Positions 60,919-64,000 of a DNA stretch of 64,000 nt are shown piece by piece. The DNA is from an uncultured Clostridia bacterium (GTDB taxonomy: Bacteria > Bacillota > Clostridia > Oscillospirales > Ruminococcaceae), in the NCBI GenBank assembly GCA_947631995.1, contig CANRNT010000001.1, forward strand, positions 94,699 through 158,698, written 5' to 3'. The notes below the pieces were generated by a model. It was not told where the DNA came from. It did not search any database and saw only the letters and a list, made by a program, of their open reading frames with translations. Position numbers and translations under genes: made by a program. Within the stretch, counting starts at the first letter, position 1; every line of letters starts with the position of its first letter.

Positions 60919-62316
60919 TTATTTATCCTCAATTTCACCGAGCAGCGCCCAGTTCATTGCTTTTATTATTTTTACCCTGACGAATGAATTTATCAGTCTT
61001 TCGCCGCCTTTAAATTCAACGATGATATTTTCATCTGATTTTCCCGAAATATATCCTTCTCCTGTCCTGCCCTTTTCCGTCGGCAGAACGGTCAATGTTT
61101 TTCCAACGAACCTGCCGAGCCACTTTTCCGTAATGTCTCTCTGCTCCTCCAGCAGCTCTCTTAGCAGCATACCCTTTTCCTTATCGGACACATTATCTTC
61201 GAGCTGCGCCGCTTTAGTGCCGCTCCTTTTCGAGTATACATAAGAGAATATATTATCAAATCTCACCCTATGCAGCAATTTTTTTGTATCGCAGAACTGC
61301 TCGTAGCTCTCGCCCGGAAAACCTACTATTATATCGGTAGTAAACGAAAAAGAGGGGTCTTTCTCTCTTGCATAGTCAACTATTTTCAGATATTCGCCTA
61401 CGGTATAATGCCTGTTCATTTTTTTAAGTATCTCATCGTTTCCCGACTGCACGGGAAGATGCAGGTGTTTACACACCTTATCGAGCGAAAGTATAGCGTC
61501 TATAAGCTCCCTGCCAGCATCCTTCGGGTGCGAGCTTAAAAAGCGCACACGGAAATCGCCTTCAATATCATTTATTCTTTCCAGCAGTTTTACAAAACCG
61601 TAACTGTATGAATTTACGTTCTGACCCAGCAGCGTTATCTCCTTGCAGCCGTTTCCGACAAGCTCCCTTACCTCATCGCATACCGCGGACACCTCTCTGC
61701 TGCGCTCTCTTCCTCTGACATAAGGCACGATACAGTAAGAACAGAAGTTATTGCAGCCGTACATTATCGGCACGCTAGCTCTTACGGTGTCGCTTCTGAG
61801 CTGCTTCATTTCCTCGGAAATAAGGTCTCCCTCGTCAAAGGAACGGACAACTCTCTTTCCGTTTTTCATGACCTCATACAGCATATCGGGAAGCTGCTTT
61901 GCTCCGTAAGTGCCGAATACCACATCTACAAAGCCATAGCTTTTTTCCATTATATCCACTACCTGTTTCTGCTGTGTCATACAGCCGCAGACACATATTA
62001 TCAGGTCGTTATTTTTCTGCTTCAGCTTTTTAAAGCCGCCGAGATTGCCGAAAACTCTGTCATGGGCATTCTCTCTGACGGCACAGGTATTCAGCACGAT
62101 AAGATCGGCGTTTTCGGGCTTATCGGTAAACACATATCCGCAGTCGGAAAGGACGTGCATTATCTTCTCGCTGTCGCTGACGTTCTGGGCACAGCCGTAT
62201 GTATGTATATAACAGGCAGGAGGCTGAGCATATCTGCTTTTTATAAGCTGCGACAGCCTTATCCTGTCGGGAGACAGTATATCGCCCGACCCACAAGATA
62301 TAGAAAGATTTTTCAA
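60919..62316 (-). CDS. miaB: tRNA-2-methylthio-N6-dimethylallyladenosine synthase
   Basis: MiaB, 465 residues, a radical SAM methylthiotransferase acting after MiaA. The N-terminal UPF0004 domain has cluster cysteines in HTYGCAQN, LNTCAVRE and VCGCMTQ; the radical SAM triad is YGCNNFCSYCIVPY; a C-terminal TRAM domain follows (~395-460). It starts at TTG with GAGGA six bases upstream; no other start precedes the first conserved cysteine. It heads the long miaB-ylbF-mutS-mutL-miaA-hfq run. Confidence 0.97.
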   Translation of the reverse strand: MKNLSISCGSGDILSPDRIRLSQLIKSRYAQPPACYIHTYGCAQNVSDSEKIMHVLSDCGYVFTDKPENADLIVLNTCAVRENAHDRVFGNLGGFKKLKQKNNDLIICVCGCMTQQKQVVDIMEKSYGFVDVVFGTYGAKQLPDMLYEVMKNGKRVVRSFDEGDLISEEMKQLRSDTVRASVPIMYGCNNFCSYCIVPYVRGRERSREVSAVCDEVRELVGNGCKEITLLGQNVNSYSYGFVKLLERINDIEGDFRVRFLSSHPKDAGRELIDAILSLDKVCKHLHLPVQSGNDEILKKMNRHYTVGEYLKIVDYAREKDPSFSFTTDIIVGFPGESYEQFCDTKKLLHRVRFDNIFSYVYSKRSGTKAAQLEDNVSDKEKGMLLRELLEEQRDITEKWLGRFVGKTLTVLPTEKGRTGEGYISGKSDENIIVEFKGGERLINSFVRVKIIKAMNWALLGEIEDK

Positions 62317-62348
62317 AACAGTTCCTCTTTTTTATCACATATAGTATT

Positions 62349-62377
62349 ATTATACCACAAACGTTCACGCTTTGCAA
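62349..62377 (-). promoter_or_regulatory. Promoter of the miaB-mutSL-miaA-hfq gene run
   Basis: Minus strand TTGCAA (complement of 62372-62377) and TATAAT (complement of 62349-62354) separated by 17 bases, about 35 bases before the miaB start. Confidence 0.78.
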
Positions 62378-62408
62378 TACCCGCAGGGAAATATTTTTGA
62401 CAAAAAAA

Positions 62409-62437
62409 CGCCGCCGCGGCAATAAGTCACGGCGGTG
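62409..62437 (-). terminator. Terminator of ackA
   Basis: CGCCGCCG (62409-62416) pairs with CGGCGGTG (62430-62437) with one GU pair; on the minus strand the stem is followed by seven T. It is nine bases after the ackA stop. Confidence 0.9.
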
Positions 62438-62445
62438 AGCATAAA

Positions 62446-63651
62446 TTACTTGTTCGCATTCACCAAAGCGAGCGTATCTCTTGCTATGAGAAGCTCCTCG
62501 TTGGTAGGTACTATCCAGACCTCGACCTTAGAATCCGGTGTAGATATCTTGATGAGCTTGCCTCTTACGGAGCGGTTCAGCTCCTTATCTATCTTTATAC
62601 CGAAGTAATCCATATTAGTGCAGACGCCCTCTCTTACTTCCCATGAGTTCTCGCCGATACCGCCTGTAAACAGTACAGCATCAAGACCGTTCATGGCGGC
62701 TGCATACGAGCCGATATACTTCTGTATCTCATATACGAGCATATCGCTTACGAGCTTTGCTCTTTCGTTGCCGTCGTTTGCCGCCTGCTGAACGTCACGG
62801 TTATCGCTTCCGACACCCGAAACGCCGAGGAAGCCCGATTTTTTATTCAGATACTCGCTCATCTCCGACGGAGAAAGATCAAGCTTCTTTTCTACATATG
62901 TTATTGCGGAGGGGTCAACGGCGCCAGAACGCGTACCCATTACAACGCCGTCAAGCGGAGTAAAGCCCATGGAAGTATCCACCGACTTGCCGCCGTCAAC
63001 AGCGGTGATAGAAGAGCCGTTGCCGAGATGACATGAAACTATCTTGAGGTCTTTTACATCCTTACCCATAGCCTTTGCAAGCTCGGAGGAAACAAATCTG
63101 TGCGATGTTCCGTGGAAGCCGTATTTTCTTACATGGTAATTCTCATAAACGTCATACGGCAGACCGAACATATAAGCCTTTGGCGGCATTGTCTGGTGGA
63201 AAGCCGTATCAAAAACAACTACCTGCGGGCAGTCAGCCGGAATGACCTTCTTGCAGGCTCTCAGCGCAAGAGCGTGCGGGTGATTGTGTACGGGGGCAAG
63301 CTCCGCAAGAGCGTCTATTTGGTCTATTATCTCGTCGGTAACTATGCAGGAGTGGTCAAATATATCCGCGCCCTGCACTATCCTGTGGCCTACCGCCGAT
63401 ATCTCGGACATAGAATCTATGACCTTTGTATCGCCTGTTGTAAGTATCTCTACGAGCTTTTCAAAAGCCTCCGTATGTGTAGGAAAATCGCAGTCAGCCT
63501 CATATTTTCTGCCGTCGCCGGTCTTTGCCGAAACATGACCGCCTATACCTATCCTGTCACAGTTACCCTTTGCTATTACCTCTTCGTTTTCCATATCGAG
63601 AAGCTGATATTTGAGCGATGAGCTTCCCGCGTTGACAACAAGTATTTTCAT
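62446..63651 (-). CDS. ackA: Acetate kinase
   Basis: AckA, 401 residues, makes ATP from acetyl phosphate, the main energy-yielding step of acetate fermentation. The ASKHA-fold motifs are clear: ILVVNAGSSSLKYQL, VVVFDTAFHQTMP, YGFHGTSHRFVS, SCHLGNGSSITAV and LFTGGIGENS. GGAGAAG precedes the ATG. The usual partner pta is not adjacent downstream, and upstream is the divergent tmcAL. An upstream AT-rich region (63710-63750) offers several TATAAT-like boxes but no single clear promoter. Confidence 0.98.
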   Translation of the reverse strand: MKILVVNAGSSSLKYQLLDMENEEVIAKGNCDRIGIGGHVSAKTGDGRKYEADCDFPTHTEAFEKLVEILTTGDTKVIDSMSEISAVGHRIVQGADIFDHSCIVTDEIIDQIDALAELAPVHNHPHALALRACKKVIPADCPQVVVFDTAFHQTMPPKAYMFGLPYDVYENYHVRKYGFHGTSHRFVSSELAKAMGKDVKDLKIVSCHLGNGSSITAVDGGKSVDTSMGFTPLDGVVMGTRSGAVDPSAITYVEKKLDLSPSEMSEYLNKKSGFLGVSGVGSDNRDVQQAANDGNERAKLVSDMLVYEIQKYIGSYAAAMNGLDAVLFTGGIGENSWEVREGVCTNMDYFGIKIDKELNRSVRGKLIKISTPDSKVEVWIVPTNEELLIARDTLALVNANK

Positions 63652-63799
63652 TGTACTTCTCCTTTTTTCAAAATTTTAAAGCAGATATTGACTTTAGTCT
63701 GTCTTTATTATATTATAACATTATAAAGAAAATTTCAAGTGTTTTGCAAGATTTTTTCTTATTTAACATATTTAACAATATGTAAGGAGGACGCGTATC

Positions 63800-64000
63800 T
63801 TGGTAAACGGCATAAAGGTTTCGGCTGTTATTGCCGAATATGACCCGTTCCACAACGGTCACAGATATCACATAGAACAAACACGCCAAAGCGGCGCAGA
63901 GTACATCATTGCCGTGATGAGCGGCGCGATAGTCCAGCGCGGCGGCGCGGCGATATACGACAAGCATTTCAGGGCACGGCAGGCTGTGCTGGGCGGCGTT
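63800..64000 (+). CDS. tmcAL: tRNA(Met) cytidine acetate ligase TmcAL, N-terminal part
   Basis: Only the first 67 codons are in the window. The nucleotidyltransferase HxGH motif appears in AVIAEYDPFHNGHRYHIE, followed by YIIAVMSG and QRGGAAIYDK. TmcAL acetylates the wobble cytidine of elongator tRNA(Met) using acetate and ATP. The start is a TTG with GGAGG at 63786-63790; no other start lies upstream in frame. The usual SGNFVQRGEP pattern reads SGAIVQRGGA here. Its place beside ackA, divergent across ~148 bases, is interesting because the enzyme uses acetate. Confidence 0.9.
   Translation, partial: MVNGIKVSAVIAEYDPFHNGHRYHIEQTRQSGAEYIIAVMSGAIVQRGGAAIYDKHFRARQAVLGGV

Noticed and set aside
63713..63967. 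Minus-strand open frame covering the tmcAL start and the ackA upstream region
   Set aside because: It is antisense to the conserved TmcAL N-terminus and would occupy the ackA promoter region.

Overview
The window is a gene-dense stretch of chromosome from an anaerobic, spore-forming Firmicute, most probably an Oscillospiraceae (Ruminococcus-like) bacterium. Support comes from an intact spoIIAA-spoIIAB-sigF operon, SpoVT, YunB, a lysozyme carrying a type I dockerin next to a cohesin-like surface protein, strong TTGACA/TATAAT promoters, GatCAB, an archaeal-type phosphoglycerate mutase, a split transketolase and acetate kinase. No rRNA, tRNA, CRISPR array, insertion sequence or prophage was seen. 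The species cannot be fixed from the sequence alone.

Layout. 1-4100: uvrC (3' part) and folC on +, converging on and overlapping the spoIIA operon, then spoVT. 4285-8275: secreted GH25 lysozyme with dockerin, then a membrane-anchored cohesin-like protein. 8299-10276: aldo/keto reductase and nadA. 10338-13652: ylxM-ffh-rpsP-khpA, then a split TauE/SafE-type permease whose ribosome site lies in a hairpin. 13659-17255: an Xre-controlled operon (two small membrane proteins, the regulator, a large SUFU/DUF4253 protein) with three helically phased operators. 17286-22253: a cytosolic LacI-like sensor fused to GGDEF, then apgM and a CotH-type lipoprotein. 22321-28374: two small unknown proteins, a flavoredoxin-like protein, an ABC exporter with a thioesterase, and a FeoA-FeoB fusion.

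28396-37582 is a surface-polysaccharide operon on the minus strand: two glycosyltransferases, an ABC polysaccharide exporter (wzm/wzt type), a galactofuranosyltransferase-like enzyme, a polysaccharide pyruvyl transferase region broken by two apparent single-base losses (one at a G6 run), and UDP-galactopyranose mutase. Together they suggest an exported galactofuranose-containing, possibly pyruvylated glycan. 37668-46469 holds aroF, pyk, the ligA-gatC-gatA-gatB operon and yunB.

46477-62377 is a collinear minus-strand run: miaB, ylbF, mutS, mutL, miaA, hfq, an HlyD-like adaptor, yggS, sepF, ylmH, divIVA, lspA, rluD, a HAD phosphatase and the two halves of transketolase. It joins tRNA modification, mismatch repair, RNA regulation, division-site proteins and central metabolism. 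The window ends with ackA and the 5' part of tmcAL.

Numerical statements are hand counts from the sequence. Family assignments rest on recognisable motifs and gene order; no database search was run.
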